A DNA stretch of 46,353 bases, taken from contig JAFGHK010000019.1 of the NCBI GenBank assembly GCA_016930185.1, forward strand, positions 1-46,353. Direction: 5' to 3'. The number at the start of each line of letters is the position of its first letter. The first letter of the stretch is position 1. The notes beneath the pieces were generated by a model. It did no database searches. It saw only the letters and a program-made list of their open reading frames with translations, and had not been told where the DNA came from. The position numbers and the translations under genes are program-made. The DNA comes from Dehalococcoidales bacterium (GTDB lineage: Bacteria > Chloroflexota > Dehalococcoidia > Dehalococcoidales > RBG-16-60-22). Below, in pieces: positions 28,148-36,830 of the stretch.

Positions 28148-29161
28148 GTGATGAAAAAAATCGGCATCACCACCACCGTGCCGGTGGAAGTCCTGCTCGC
28201 CGCAGGGTACCAGCCAATCGACCTCAATAACGTCCTCGTTAGCGCCCCCGACCCCACCAAATACGTTACTATTGCCGAGCGGGACGGCTTTCCGCTTAAC
28301 TGCTGTACCTGGATTAAAGGCCTCTACGGCGTCTGCATGGACAGCGGCATTAACGACGTTCTGTGTGTGACCAATGGCGACTGCACTAATACAATCATGC
28401 TCATGGAGGTCTTAAAGCTTAAAGGCAAAAATACCATACCATTCGCCTATCCTGAACGCCCCGACGCAGAGCAGATGGACTATGTCCTGGAGAAATTGGC
28501 GGCAACCCTCGGCACGACGCTACAAGCCGCAGAGAAAGTGCGGCGTAAGGTAAAGCCGGCGCGCGACCTCGCCCTCAAGCTGGACGAGCTTACATGGAAG
28601 GACAATAAGGTCAGCGGCTGGGAGAATAATCTTTGGCTGATTTCAACTTCCGACTTTAACGGTGACTATTTGAAATACCAGAAAGAATTGCAGGAGTTAA
28701 TCGATAAATCCACGCAGCGCCAGCACTACCCTTCCCAGGAAATCCGGATAGGGTATATCGGGGTGCCGTCCGTCTATGCTAAGGAGTTTTACCCTTACGT
28801 TGAAAAACACGGCGCGAGAGTGGTTTTTAACGAGGTGCAGCGCCAGTTCGCCATGCCCGAACCGGGTGGGTCGCTGGCCGAACAGTACACCAATTACACC
28901 TACCCTTACTCCATCAACGAGCATATCGCCGATATCAAGTCCGAGCTTAAAAAGAGGCGTATCGACGGGATAATTCATTACGTGCAGGCGTTCTGCCACC
29001 GGGGCATCGGGGACATCGTCATGCGCAGCATGATTAAGGTTCCCATGCTGACGCTGGAAGGCAACGCCGACTTCTTTCTCAACGGGCATGTCAAGACCCG
29101 TATCGAGGCTTTCCTGGACATGATAGAGAGGAGAAAAATCTCGCCCAAAGTAGTAAAATAG
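28148..29161 (+). CDS. 2-hydroxyacyl-CoA dehydratase-type subunit (HgdB/BcrC family)
   Basis: About 337 residues (GTG start) or 336 (ATG at 28151). The pattern fits 2-hydroxyacyl-CoA dehydratase / benzoyl-CoA reductase subunits: IGITTTVPVEVLLAAGYQPI at the start, cysteines in LNCCTWIKG, GDCTNT and AFCHRGIGD, and a C-terminal 'P.L.LEG..D' segment. These subunits bind a 4Fe-4S cluster and normally work in pairs with an ATP-dependent activator. Here neither a second subunit nor an activator is adjacent, so this may be a stand-alone family branch of unknown function. It follows the MBL gene by 12 bases but has its own extended -10. Confidence 0.85.
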   Translation: MMKKIGITTTVPVEVLLAAGYQPIDLNNVLVSAPDPTKYVTIAERDGFPLNCCTWIKGLYGVCMDSGINDVLCVTNGDCTNTIMLMEVLKLKGKNTIPFAYPERPDAEQMDYVLEKLAATLGTTLQAAEKVRRKVKPARDLALKLDELTWKDNKVSGWENNLWLISTSDFNGDYLKYQKELQELIDKSTQRQHYPSQEIRIGYIGVPSVYAKEFYPYVEKHGARVVFNEVQRQFAMPEPGGSLAEQYTNYTYPYSINEHIADIKSELKKRRIDGIIHYVQAFCHRGIGDIVMRSMIKVPMLTLEGNADFFLNGHVKTRIEAFLDMIERRKISPKVVK

Positions 29162-29204
29162 GTATGTGATTGTTTGACATATATGTATTTATTAGGAGGC
29201 TTAA

Positions 29205-30217
<1,013 letters not shown>

Positions 30218-30218
<1 letters not shown>

Positions 30219-31084
30219 TGCTTGAGATTATTGATACTTTTCCTGCCTTTTTGAAGTACTGGAAAAAAGCACAAAACCAATCACTGGACGAGCAAATAGA
30301 AGGCTGGGAAAAAGTATATATGACTCCCTGGCCGGAGCTTCTGGCCAAGCAGTTAGATAATTACGAAGCGGATAAACTCGACTGGCGTAAAATTGCCCGC
30401 GTAAAAGTTTTCCCTCACTTTTCAAAACAAATACCCGCCATGAGGGAAGCGCATAAAAACCTGCTGGAATCCTGTGTGCCCCTTTATGAAAGAGTGCAGC
30501 ATTTATTCGATTTTAACAGTGATGTTATCGTCGTAATCTATGTGGGAATAGGATGCGGGGCTGGTTGGGTAACACCCTATCGCGATACGCCGGCAATTCT
30601 ATTCGGGCTGGAAAATATCGCCGAGTGCGATTGGAGCAACGTATCTGATATACAGGAACTAATCGCCCACGAAGCGGGACACCTTGTTCACCAGTACTGG
30701 CGGTCACAAAATGGCAAGTCCGCAGGTTCCGGCCCCTGGTGGCAGCTTTATGAAGAAGGCTTTGCCCAGCGAATTGAGAGTAAAATATGCAGCGAATATA
30801 CCTGGCACCAGGCAGATGAGTTAATGGACAGCGACTGGCTTGAGTGGTGTCAGCGCCACAAAGGCTGGCTGGCGGCTGAATTTTTAAAAAGGATAGGAGA
30901 AGCAAAATCTGTAGCTCCGTTCTTCGGTTCGTGGTTTAATATAAACGGCAAAATTGAAACAGGATATTTCCTCGGGCATGAAGTGATTACAGAACTGGAA
31001 AAAAATATCAGTATTAAAGAAATCGCCCTGTTTGACGATATTGAAGGATATTTAAAGCCGATATTAAAACAAATGATGCCATGA
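30218..31084 (+). CDS. Putative zinc metalloprotease (HExxH protein, 288 aa)
   Basis: The GTG start overlaps the gap stop (TAGTG), implying translational coupling. The cytoplasmic protein has no signal peptide. Its key site is IQELIAHEAGHLVHQYW, with HEAGH at residues 151-155, followed 24 residues later by YEEGFAQ, which could supply the third metal ligand. This is the layout of gluzincin-type peptidases such as the DUF2268/peptidase-MA-like group. I cannot name the family securely. A C-terminal helix (EVITELEKNISI) closes it. Coupling to a central glycolytic enzyme is curious but may just reflect gene packing. Confidence 0.75.
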
Positions 31085-31111
31085 TATAATAAAAATGTAC
31101 CATAGTAGCGA

Positions 31112-31141
31112 TTGACATTGTATTGCGGAATTGCGTAAAAT
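31112..31141 (+). promoter_or_regulatory. Promoter of tubulin-like gene 1
   Basis: TTGACA (31112-31117), an 18-base spacer and TAAAAT (31136-31141). The spacer and -10 overlap the string AATTGCGTAAAA (31129-31140), also found upstream of the second tubulin-like gene. Confidence 0.65.
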
Positions 31142-31170
31142 GTAACATCGGCTACCTGCAAAGGTGAGTA

Positions 31171-32346
31171 ATGAAATTAGTAGTTGTTGGTTTCGGTCAG
31201 TGCGGCGGCAGAATCGCCGATGAATTCGCCCGTTTGAATAAAAGAGCCATGGGATTGCGCAGGCTCAACATCGTCACCGGCGCTTATGCGGTCAATACCG
31301 ATATCGCCGACCTTAGTGGACTAACAACCATAAAATCTAATTACGACCACCGCATTCTTATCGGCAACAAGAAGACACAGGGACACGGCGTGGGGAAAAT
31401 CAACGAACTCGGTGCGGAAATCGCCCACGAAGATGCCGATAAAATCATCGAGACAATCAGGACCACCGAGCACTTTTCAGAAACAGATGCGTTCCTGCTC
31501 ATCGCCGGGGCGGCGGGGGGCACCGGCTCCGGCGCGATAGCCGTATTGACACAGCAGATTAAAGAGCGCTACGTTGATAAACCGGTCTACAATCTCATTG
31601 TCCTTCCCTTCGAGCACGAGGTCGCTACCGAGGAAAGGACAGTCTATAACGTGGCCACATGCTTGAAGTCCAGCTATCTGGTGGCGGACGCTATATTCCT
31701 GGTGGACAACCAGCGGTACGTAATGAAAGACGCCTCGCTAATGAATAATCTGTCTAGGATAAACACGTTGATTGTCCAGCCGTTCTTCAATCTCCTCTGT
31801 GCCGGCGAGGAAAAAAGGACGCGGTATATCGGTGCCAAAATTTTAGACGCCGGAGATATTATACAGACACTGGTAGGCTGGACAACGCTCGGCTACGGGC
31901 GTTCGCAGACCAGTATATTCAAGAACCTTTTCAGCGGCCCACGAGACTTTCGCGATAAAGCCTCGGAAACCCAGCGCGGCATCCATGCCCTCGATGAAGC
32001 CATTACCGGCCTGTCCATCAAGTGTAATCCCCTGGAATCCAAGCGGGCGCTTTATCTCGTCTCTGCCCCGGCCAAGGAAATTAACGTGGACCTTATCAAA
32101 GACATGGGCACCTATATCAAAAACATGGCGCCGGAAGCTGTCATCAGGAGCGGTGATTACCCGCGTGAAAAAGGCAATCTCGATGTAACCCTGATTCTCT
32201 CGGAGATGAGCGACGTGGAGAAAGTCAGGGGCTACTTCACCAAGGCAATCAATCTCATCGCGGAACTTAAGAAACGCCAGGAAGGTATAGTAAGCACACA
32301 GCGAGGGATTGATGTTTCCATTAAGGATATTCCCTCGCTGTTATAG
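31171..32346 (+). CDS. FtsZ/tubulin superfamily GTPase, paralogue 1
   Basis: The 391-residue protein has the superfamily's nucleotide site: VGFGQCGGRIADEF (T1), AVNTD at 40-44 (T2), GHGVGKINELG at 71-81 (T3) and the signature AGGTGSG at 115-121 (T4). LVDNQ around 178-182 corresponds to the ribose-binding region. The T7 loop that triggers GTP hydrolysis in the next subunit is kept as LDAGDI at 225-230, aligning with FtsZ LDFADV and keeping both Asp. The last seven residues are KDIPSLL, reminiscent of the FtsZ C-terminal peptide. It should therefore polymerise with GTP. It lacks overall FtsZ length features and is probably not the division FtsZ. It pairs with the paralogue at 35521. Confidence 0.85.
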   Translation: MKLVVVGFGQCGGRIADEFARLNKRAMGLRRLNIVTGAYAVNTDIADLSGLTTIKSNYDHRILIGNKKTQGHGVGKINELGAEIAHEDADKIIETIRTTEHFSETDAFLLIAGAAGGTGSGAIAVLTQQIKERYVDKPVYNLIVLPFEHEVATEERTVYNVATCLKSSYLVADAIFLVDNQRYVMKDASLMNNLSRINTLIVQPFFNLLCAGEEKRTRYIGAKILDAGDIIQTLVGWTTLGYGRSQTSIFKNLFSGPRDFRDKASETQRGIHALDEAITGLSIKCNPLESKRALYLVSAPAKEINVDLIKDMGTYIKNMAPEAVIRSGDYPREKGNLDVTLILSEMSDVEKVRGYFTKAINLIAELKKRQEGIVSTQRGIDVSIKDIPSLL

Positions 32347-32495
32347 CTCGATTATTCAGTTATAATCTAACTTATAATTCCACAAGATTACTGGTTCGTC
32401 GGTAATTTTTTAATTCCTAACCGTCCGAATACCCAATCCTGCTATTCACCGCAAACACTATCAGTCCGGTGCATTAAAACGTAAGCCGGATTTAT

Positions 32496-32978
32496 TTATC
32501 CTTTGGCTATCTTGGAATAAATCTGCCAGGCCTGCTCGATTGTCTCGTCGCGCACCTGCCAGGCTTTCTCAACAGAGTTATCGCGTGTGTTGGCGGCTCT
32601 TTCGATAGCGGCTTCATAAGATCTGTTGGCTGCCTGTTCGGCTTTTTTATATTCTTCTTCAGCCTGTCGAACAGCCATTTCACGAGAGCCGGCGGCTGCG
32701 GCTATCGCTTCTTCCCGGTCTTTCGACGCTTTAGCAACGGCGTTGGAGTAAGAGCGGTTGCTCTGCTGTTCCGCCCGGCGGTAGGCCTTTGCTACCTGCA
32801 TTTCATTTTCATGATAAGCCTTGGCTACCTGCCGCTCGGCGTCCATGTAAGCGGCATAAGCCCTCTCGGCCTGACTCATTACTTCGTCAAGGGGGTTAGC
32901 AGTGCGTTCTTCTTTCGGCTCTTCAACCTCGGCAGGAGTTACTTCGACATCTTTAGCTTTCTTCTTCTGGGTAGGCAC
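32496..32978 (-). CDS. Coiled-coil protein of eleven 11-residue repeats
   Basis: The GTG start at 32978 follows AAGGAGGTG. Residues 1-35 are a charged, disordered-looking head (QKKKAKDVEV ... EEPKEERTANP). Residues 36-156 are eleven consecutive 11-residue units without a gap, for example AERQVAKAYHE, NEMQVAKAYRR, AEQAANRSYEA and TIEQAWQIYSK. Position 1 is mostly Ala and position 9 mostly Tyr or Arg. Hendecad repeats make a straight or right-handed coil or an amphipathic membrane-lying helix. The 160-residue protein is cytoplasmic and lies between the two tubulin-like genes on the opposite strand, with its own consensus promoter. A filament-associated or scaffold role is inferred from position only. 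Confidence 0.8.
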   Translation of the reverse strand: MPTQKKKAKDVEVTPAEVEEPKEERTANPLDEVMSQAERAYAAYMDAERQVAKAYHENEMQVAKAYRRAEQQSNRSYSNAVAKASKDREEAIAAAAGSREMAVRQAEEEYKKAEQAANRSYEAAIERAANTRDNSVEKAWQVRDETIEQAWQIYSKIAKG

Positions 32979-33044
32979 CAGACACCTCCTTATAAAATCA
33001 TGTATTTTTAAATAGGTTTACTATTCAGATTCTATTCAGTGCAA

Positions 33045-33073
33045 AGTATATTGCGCACTATTTAAAAAGTCAA
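33045..33073 (-). promoter_or_regulatory. Promoter of the 11-residue-repeat protein gene
   Basis: On the minus strand: TTGACT (33073-33068), 17-base spacer, TATACT (33050-33045). The spacer contains GTGCGCAA, adding to the TTGCG-type strings seen near all four promoters of this module. Confidence 0.7.
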
Positions 33074-33154
33074 GCGAATTTTCCGCACCGCAACAGGTAC
33101 TCATATCCTTCCCGTTACATGATTTAAATGTCCGCCAATCAAGGCTAATCCGTC

Positions 33155-35308
33155 TTAATCACCCTCATCTTCTGCTTCTTCTTCATCAGGCTGCAACTTC
33201 TTGGCCTCATACATCCTGGAGAGCAGTTCCAGGCGATCGGCTATCTTTTTCTTGGTTTCTTTAGGTGTCTCTTCAGGCAGCTCTCTGGCTTTTTCTTTCT
33301 GCGCCTTACTGATTTTAGCCGCTTTATCCGACTTCTTTACGGCTTCCTTGAGAGTATCTATGGCAGCCATGGTATCCTCGACGCCGGATTCCCCGACCTC
33401 GCCCATCTTTTCCTTCGCTTTAGCAGTCGTTTTCTTCTCCAGTGCTCCAATTACGGGAGGCGCCTCTTTTTTACGACTCTTCTTCGGAGCCTCTTCCTCG
33501 GTTTCTATAGACGTCTCGACCTTATCGACGGCAGCCTCGGCTCGGCTTACGGCATCCTGTAAAGCGGTAAGCGATAAGCCGGCGGCTTCACTGGCAACCC
33601 TAGTCGATGTCTCCGTAGCCTCCTTGACGGCTTTAACGGTCCTTTCCGCCGATTCCCTGGACGCCCTGATTAGAGCATCTGTAACTTCACGGGCCGCCTT
33701 TACTGCCGCTTCGGCCGTTTCTTTGGTCTCGCGGCTGATCTGTTCCGCCCGGGTGATAGCTACCTGGATTTCTTTTTCAGTAGATTCGGCCAGATTTCTG
33801 ATAGAGGCAACGGTATTATCCATCGCCTCATGGACGGCGTTCAAAGCCTCTTCGGACGTCTCGCGGGCGGATTTGTTTGTTTCATTTGCAGTCTCCACCG
33901 CTTTTTCAGACTCCGATTTTAATGTCTCAATAGCTTCACGCGCCTTACTGGCAGATTCTTCAACGGACGCATGTGAAGTAGTTATCATTTCTTCAATTCT
34001 ACTGATTATCTCACGGAACTCCCCGGTGGCGGCTTCGGCCTTTTCTGTGGATTCCTTACCAATTGTTTCAGCCTTAGCAATAGCTTCCTTCGATTCTGCC
34101 AACGTTTTTTCAGACGCTTCTTGAGCAGCCTGAATGGCAGCCTGAGCTGCTGCCTCCAGGGCGGCTAAGGTTTTCTTGCCCTCTTCCTGTGCTTGAGTAA
34201 CTGCTTCCTGTACCGTCTTCACGGACTCATCAGCGGCTTTGGTACTATCGGCGCTGACCTTTTCCGCTTTGGTTATAGCCTCCTGGAATTTCCGGGCGGC
34301 TTCATCGGCGTTTTGTTTAGCTTCCTTACTAATGGCCTCGGTGCGTGCAGTAGCTTCCTGTGCCGCCTTAATAGCAGCTTCTGTAGTTGCTTTTGTTTCC
34401 TTAGCTACTTCATCAACCCTGTTGACCGTTTCCTGCGAGGCCTGCTTCGCCGCTTCAACCGCCTGCTTGGTCTCCTTGCTGATAGCTTCAACGCGATTCA
34501 TCGTTTCCTGCGAAGACCGCTGCGATGATTCAGCCACCTCGCGGGCAACCGTGCTGATGGTCTCCGCGCGCTTGGCGGCTTCCTCCGAAGCCCGGGCGGC
34601 CACTTCAGCGCTTTCCCGGGTGGACTTGCTGACTTTTTCCGCTTTCAGACTGGTCTCTTTAGCGACTTTATTTGTGGCTTCGGCGGCATCCTTGGCTTCT
34701 TTAGCCATTCGTTCTGCCTTCGACGTTGCCTCCCTGGCAGCCTTTACAGATTCTTCGGACGCTTCCTTGACCGCCTTTACCGATGCTTCAGCCATACTCA
34801 TGGCTTCTTGAGACGTTTCTTTGGCAGACTCCGCCGTTTTCTTGGCTTCGCGGCCTAATTCATCGATACGCGTCATTCCGTTTTGCGACAGCATCATGGC
34901 GGACTCGGCGGACTGCATGGCTTCACGGCTGACTTTCTCCGCCCGGTCGATGGCCTCCCGGAAAGCTTTTTCCATAGCCTCGGTGGTCTGCTGGGGTCGT
35001 TTAGCCACCTCTTCGGCTTTCTTGATAGCTTCATTGGCAGCCTGCAGGGTTGCCGCCATGGCTTCCTTGGACTCTTTATTTATTTGTTCCGCCCGGTCAA
35101 TAGCATCCTGGGCAGCCCTTGCCGCTTCCTCGGCAGCCATTCTGGCTTCCTTACCTATCTGCTCAGCGCGCAAAGCCGCCTCAATAGCGGTCTTGGTGGA
35201 TTTCCCAGCCGCCTCCTTGGCAACCCGGCTCAAAGCTTCAGCCCTGGCTACCGCCTTTTCAAAGTCGGTTATATTATTTTCGACTTCTTCCTGTAATCCC
35301 GGAGACAT
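33155..35308 (-). CDS. Long coiled-coil protein with 25-residue repeats (717 aa)
   Basis: This is a cytoplasmic, Ala/Glu/Lys-rich rod. From residue 22 to 396, fifteen units of exactly 25 residues follow one another, most opening [R/K]-[A/V/T]-E-x-[I/V/L]-[S/A/G]-K-E, for instance RAEQIGKEAR at 47, RAEKVSREAM at 122, RVEAISKETK at 272 and KAEKVSADST at 347. The period returns at 412, 437 and 520. Twenty-five equals 7+7+11, a heptad coil with one stutter per unit. The tail (about 600-717) is charged, with a basic KKSRKKEA segment and an acidic end (DEEEAEDEGD). The pattern and length suggest a structural rod or filament partner for the flanking tubulin-like GTPases. No enzymatic motif. The start ATG at 35308 has GAGAAAGCAGG upstream. 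Confidence 0.82.
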   Translation of the reverse strand: MSPGLQEEVENNITDFEKAVARAEALSRVAKEAAGKSTKTAIEAALRAEQIGKEARMAAEEAARAAQDAIDRAEQINKESKEAMAATLQAANEAIKKAEEVAKRPQQTTEAMEKAFREAIDRAEKVSREAMQSAESAMMLSQNGMTRIDELGREAKKTAESAKETSQEAMSMAEASVKAVKEASEESVKAAREATSKAERMAKEAKDAAEATNKVAKETSLKAEKVSKSTRESAEVAARASEEAAKRAETISTVAREVAESSQRSSQETMNRVEAISKETKQAVEAAKQASQETVNRVDEVAKETKATTEAAIKAAQEATARTEAISKEAKQNADEAARKFQEAITKAEKVSADSTKAADESVKTVQEAVTQAQEEGKKTLAALEAAAQAAIQAAQEASEKTLAESKEAIAKAETIGKESTEKAEAATGEFREIISRIEEMITTSHASVEESASKAREAIETLKSESEKAVETANETNKSARETSEEALNAVHEAMDNTVASIRNLAESTEKEIQVAITRAEQISRETKETAEAAVKAAREVTDALIRASRESAERTVKAVKEATETSTRVASEAAGLSLTALQDAVSRAEAAVDKVETSIETEEEAPKKSRKKEAPPVIGALEKKTTAKAKEKMGEVGESGVEDTMAAIDTLKEAVKKSDKAAKISKAQKEKARELPEETPKETKKKIADRLELLSRMYEAKKLQPDEEEAEDEGD

Positions 35309-35350
35309 TACCCTGCTTTCTCAAGATATTACCAGTAATCAGCATAGACT

Positions 35351-35379
35351 ATTATATTATCCAAGCGCCACTTTTTCAA
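35351..35379 (-). promoter_or_regulatory. Promoter of the 25-residue-repeat protein gene
   Basis: On the minus strand: TTGAAA (35379-35374), 17-base spacer, perfect TATAAT (35356-35351), about 43 bases before the ATG. Confidence 0.7.
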
Positions 35380-35442
35380 TCAGCGCAAAATATTTATATT
35401 TGTTTTATTTGTATTTTACTGTTTTTGTGATTAAAAAAGTGA

Positions 35443-35456
35443 CGCAATTGCGTAAA
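35443..35456. promoter_or_regulatory. Candidate operator: palindrome CGCAATTGCG plus TAAA
   Basis: A perfect 10-bp palindrome CGCAATTGCG (35443-35452) lies just upstream of the -35 of the second tubulin-like gene. Its right half and tail, AATTGCGTAAA, recur at 31129 over the promoter of the first. A shared regulator is possible. Confidence 0.4.
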
Positions 35457-35462
35457 TAAGGA

Positions 35463-35491
35463 TTGACTTTCTCAAGTCATTGTGTTAAAAA
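35463..35491 (+). promoter_or_regulatory. Promoter of tubulin-like gene 2
   Basis: TTGACT (35463-35468), 17-base spacer, TAAAAA (35486-35491), 29 bases before the ATG at 35521. AGAGGTGA is the ribosome-binding site. Confidence 0.6.
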
Positions 35492-35520
35492 TAGCATAAC
35501 TCCACTGAAAGAGGTGAAAG

Positions 35521-36693
35521 ATGAAATTAGTAGTTCTTGGCCTGGGACAATGCGGCGGTAGAATCGCTGATGAGTTTGCCCGGCTTAATAGTAAAGCCAA
35601 ATCCCGGCGCGGCATGACCATTATTACCGGCTGTTTTGCCGTAAATACAGATGCTGCCGACTTAAGCGGACTATCCAGCATCAGTAAAGACCACCGCCAC
35701 CGCATCCTTATCGGCGCCCGCAAAACCGGCGGTCATGGTGTGGGTAAAATCAACGAACTGGGTGCAGAGATAGCCAAAGAAGATTCCGATAAAATTATCG
35801 AGAATCTCCGCAATACCAAGAAATTCTTCGAGACCGATGCCTTCCTGCTCATTGCCGGGACGGCCGGCGGCACCGGTTCCGGCGCTATTTCCGTGATTAC
35901 CCAGCACCTTAAAGAACGTTATATTGACAAGCCAGTATGGAATCTGCTGGTCCTGCCTTTTGAACATGAAGAGTCCACCGAAGAGCGTACGGTATTCAAT
36001 GTCGCCACCTGTCTCAAGTCCTGCTATTCGGTGGCCGATGCCGTTTTCCTGGTAGATAATCAGAGATACGTGAGGAAAGACTCCTCTCTCCATTCCAACC
36101 TTTCCAAGATAAACGCCATGATAGCTGACCCGTTCTATAATATGCTCTGCGCCGGCGAAGAGAAAAAGTCCAAGTACATCGGCGCCAAGCTCCTTGATGC
36201 CGGCGACATTATCCAGACCGTAGTTGGCTGGACGGTTATCGGCTACGGCAAGACCACCGCGCCGCTGTTCAAACTGCCGGAGCTTCGGAGCGACTTCCGT
36301 AAGAAGGGCGCTGAAATCCAGAAGGGCATCCAGGCGATGGATGAAGCTATCAGCGAATTATCATTGAAATGCAATCCCGCCGATTCGCGCCGGGCCTTAT
36401 ACCTGGTCTCCGGGCCGGCCAAGGAAATGAACATGGACATGATTAAGGAAATCGGCGACTACATGAGAGACATCGCGCCGGAGGCCATCATCCGCAACGG
36501 CGACTACCCGCGGGAAAGAGGCGTGGTGGATGTCACCGTGCTGCTCTCCGAGTTAAGCGACGTTGAAAAAGTCCGCGACTACTACCTGCGCTCCACCGAC
36601 CTTATCCCCGAGTTCAAGAAGCGTCAGGAGGAAACCGAGGACAAGCTTAAAGCGCTGGATGACGTATCTAAGGATATACCGTCGCTTCTGTAA
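35521..36693 (+). CDS. FtsZ/tubulin superfamily GTPase, paralogue 2
   Basis: The 390-residue protein is co-linear with the 31171 product and keeps every site at the same residue number: GQCGGRIADEFARL, VNTD at 41-44, GHGVGKINELG at 71-81, AGGTGSG at 115-121, LVDNQRY near 178 and T7 LDAGDI at 225-230. It too ends KDIPSLL after a charged linker. The two proteins differ mainly in residues 24-60, around 240-255 (after T7) and in the tail linker, places where filament contacts may differ. They may form mixed polymers or two separate ones, as bacterial tubulins BtubA/B do; that is analogy, not evidence. A strong terminator follows, separating it from dnaX. Confidence 0.85.
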   Translation: MKLVVLGLGQCGGRIADEFARLNSKAKSRRGMTIITGCFAVNTDAADLSGLSSISKDHRHRILIGARKTGGHGVGKINELGAEIAKEDSDKIIENLRNTKKFFETDAFLLIAGTAGGTGSGAISVITQHLKERYIDKPVWNLLVLPFEHEESTEERTVFNVATCLKSCYSVADAVFLVDNQRYVRKDSSLHSNLSKINAMIADPFYNMLCAGEEKKSKYIGAKLLDAGDIIQTVVGWTVIGYGKTTAPLFKLPELRSDFRKKGAEIQKGIQAMDEAISELSLKCNPADSRRALYLVSGPAKEMNMDMIKEIGDYMRDIAPEAIIRNGDYPRERGVVDVTVLLSELSDVEKVRDYYLRSTDLIPEFKKRQEETEDKLKALDDVSKDIPSLL

Positions 36694-36718
36694 GAAATCG
36701 TTTAGTGATAGCGTCATT

Positions 36719-36752
36719 AAGGGGGGTTAAAAAAGCCCCCCTTTTCTTTTTT
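36719..36752 (+). terminator. Intrinsic terminator after tubulin-like gene 2
   Basis: AAGGGGGG (36719-36726) pairs with CCCCCCTT (36736-36743), followed by a T-rich run to 36752. Loop TTAAAAAAG. Confidence 0.88.
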
Positions 36753-36792
36753 AATAACAACAAAATGTTATCTAAAAACTCGGCTTTTTCGC

Positions 36793-36821
36793 TTGGGTAA
36801 TAAGGCGTTTTGGGGTATAAT
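36793..36821 (+). promoter_or_regulatory. dnaX promoter placed for a leaderless transcript
   Basis: TTGGGT (36793-36798), exactly 17 bases, then a perfect TATAAT (36816-36821). The dnaX ATG is at 36831, only 9 bases after the -10. Transcription should therefore begin within 0-3 bases of the start codon. No Shine-Dalgarno sequence exists. Confidence 0.75.
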
Positions 36822-36830
36822 GAATCCGTA

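Noticed and set aside
33201-34811. Long plus-strand frames (over 300 and about 190 codons) across the coiled-coil gene
   Set aside because: They are the mirror image of the Ala/Glu/Lys-rich repeat on the other strand. They read as Ser/Ala/Leu-rich low-complexity protein without ribosome-binding sites.
33155-35308. 75-bp periodicity that might look like a CRISPR or satellite array
   Set aside because: The units diverge heavily in DNA while keeping amino-acid pattern. There are no identical repeats with unique spacers and no cas genes.
31171-36693. Plasmid-type TubZ/TubR partition system
   Set aside because: No small HTH TubR-like gene or iteron array is adjacent. The genes sit beside chromosomal dnaX/recR, and the flanking proteins are long coiled coils.
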